Shown: positions 62,571 through 64,000 of the stretch, in pieces
Layout of the letters: every line of letters starts with the position of its first letter
How positions within the stretch are numbered: the stretch's first letter is position 1
NCBI RefSeq assembly: GCF_000699445.3
Contig: NC_067200.1
Location: forward strand, 15,444,510 to 15,508,509
Length of the DNA stretch: 64,000 bases
Source of the DNA: Schistosoma haematobium
Taxonomy: Eukaryota > Platyhelminthes > Trematoda > Strigeidida > Schistosomatidae
Reading direction: 5' to 3'
Position numbers and translations under genes: made by a program
Notes under the pieces: model-generated
What the model was told of the DNA's origin: nothing
The model's database searches: none
Seen by the model: only the letters and a program-made list of their open reading frames with translations

Positions 62571-64000
62571 TGAACAGTGATACAACCCTGGGGGGAGTTA
62601 ACCAAATCGAAATAGATAGGTGCGGAGGTAGTATTCAAGACTGTGACTCGATAGTTAAAAATCGAGCACTTTACAAACATTAAGCATGATAAAACTAAGA
62701 AATATTTAATAATAAAGTTTATCGGATACAAGTTTACTCATGAATTTTTGAGTCATATTAGCTGTATATGGGCTGGTCAAACTAAAATGGAATGTTTATT
62801 AAAAATGTACTCGGAAAAAATTACTGTGTTGAACTTTCAGTTAAGCATCTTAAATTAAGCTTAGATTTATACAAAAGTCGGAAATAGGTTCCCTTTATTG
62901 ATAATTTTATTGTGTGTGTGATTCCTCTCCTAAGCTGGGGAAATATGGGAATTAAGTACGTAATTTTTGTCAGTAGGACATTTACAAAATATATTAATTT
63001 TTAAAAAAACCAAAATTTGTCACGTGACTATTCAGTCTGGGCAAAAAAGTTGATATAATGCTATTTATAAAGTAAAACCTTGTGGTCCTAAAGATTTACG
63101 TTCAAAATGAATAAAAAGATTGATTTCCTCACTCTATCAGTATGTTTCTTCAGTTTGTACATAATAACTGTATTTCCTGAGATATTTTTAGAGGACTTTT
63201 TAATGAAAATATTAAACCATGAATGACATGGCCAGAGTTGTACAGATTTGTCATTTTAGTGAATATATATGCATATACATTAAAAAAATAATTTGGTTGT
63301 CCCCACCTGAGTTCTCTTTCACAACATACGTATATATGTATGTATATACATAATTATTGATTATACTGATCAAATTATTTTCAAGGTTCAACAAATCTGA
63401 ATAATTTTATTTCAAAGTTCAATAATGTGTCAATTTATATTGCTTAATTCAGTGACATCAAGTAATTATCTATACTAATGAAGGGAGTGTTGAGCAGATT
63501 TTCAATTTGTAACCTAATAATAGCGGCTGGATATTTTGATCAAAGCAGAACGTTATCTATATCATAGTTATTATTCTTGTCTATGAAAGTTGTAGGACTA
63601 ATGAAGCCCACTGAATATATGCGAAATAGATATCTACAGAGGTTTTACCAACTTTTACAATTTCGTATAATTAAGTTTATTACTTGTAGCCAGTTTATGA
63701 AAAGTAACATTAAAAGTTTTTCTTTCATTTTACCAGTAGTGAAGTAAAACAAGTTTATATTGATAGCTCGCCTGATAAATAATCCAGCGGAGCTATTTAA
63801 GTTTCCTTTAAAACAAAAGCATGAATTACCATGTATTTTGGTAATCCCAGTAACGATAACAGAACAACTCACAATATTTCCTCATTAATCGAACCTTATA
63901 AGACCTATTTACCAATGATTACTTATTTAATACAATTTAGGAATATAAAATGTATTAATTTATTCTTATTTTCTAATTATCATCTTAAAAACATTCTTTA
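62054..64000 (-). other. KDM1A intron, right edge of window
   Basis: Begins with a good splice acceptor (TTTCCTTCAG, on the minus strand ending at 62054). No further KDM1A exon and no other gene could be recognised up to the window end. Confidence 0.5.
62519..62568. repeat. (TA)n microsatellite
   Basis: About 24 perfect TA units inside the KDM1A intron. Confidence 0.97.

Noticed and set aside
62498..62731. Minus-strand protein with Ile-Tyr repeats
   Set aside because: The repeat is simply translation of the (TA)n microsatellite.
1..64000. CRISPR arrays, bacterial operons or phage genes
   Set aside because: No regularly spaced direct repeats or prokaryotic gene layout; the introns and retroelements are eukaryotic.

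Overview
The window is AT-rich, intron-containing eukaryotic DNA from a blood fluke (Schistosoma or a close relative). Three things support this: SMalpha-type tRNA-derived SINE copies carrying hammerhead ribozyme cores, non-LTR retrotransposons of schistosome type, and three conserved animal genes with short exons and long introns full of repeats. The species is inferred. No search was run.

All three host genes lie on the minus strand. In transcription order from the right end: (1) the 3' half of a KDM1A/LSD1-type lysine demethylase (last four coding exons, 62053 to 50050, upstream exons outside the window); (2) a complete CHMP6/VPS20 ESCRT-III subunit (four coding exons, 31201-26201, 205 aa); (3) a complete VPS36 ESCRT-II subunit (four coding exons, 24006-19397, 447 aa). 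CHMP6 and VPS36 act in consecutive steps of multivesicular-body sorting and lie in tandem about 2.2 kb apart. All exon junctions given use GT/AG sites and keep the reading phase.

The rest is mostly transposon debris. 0-19 kb: a candidate solo LTR, SINE and LINE relics, and two RTE-like LINE copies facing each other (8.8-11.6 and 13.9-15.5 kb) whose first 1272 bp are practically identical. 24-28 kb: an inverted pair of hammerhead SINE sequences just upstream of VPS36, and two short repeats that join the 5' leader and the 3' tail of the LINE found at 57-61 kb. 31-50 kb: no host gene recognised; wrecks of at least two Ty3/gypsy families on opposite strands, one with a 3' LTR, plus a CR1/jockey-like fragment. 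50-62 kb: KDM1A introns with a palindromic foldback element, a 5'-truncated RTE-like LINE and a nearly full-length SR2-like LINE (about 4.05 kb) nested in an older LINE with a target-site duplication.

No CRISPR, bacterial operon or clearly new protein system was seen. The most interesting signals are the hammerhead SINE placed in the VPS36 5' flank, the apparent gene conversion between inverted LINE copies, and the LINE-derived non-autonomous repeats.
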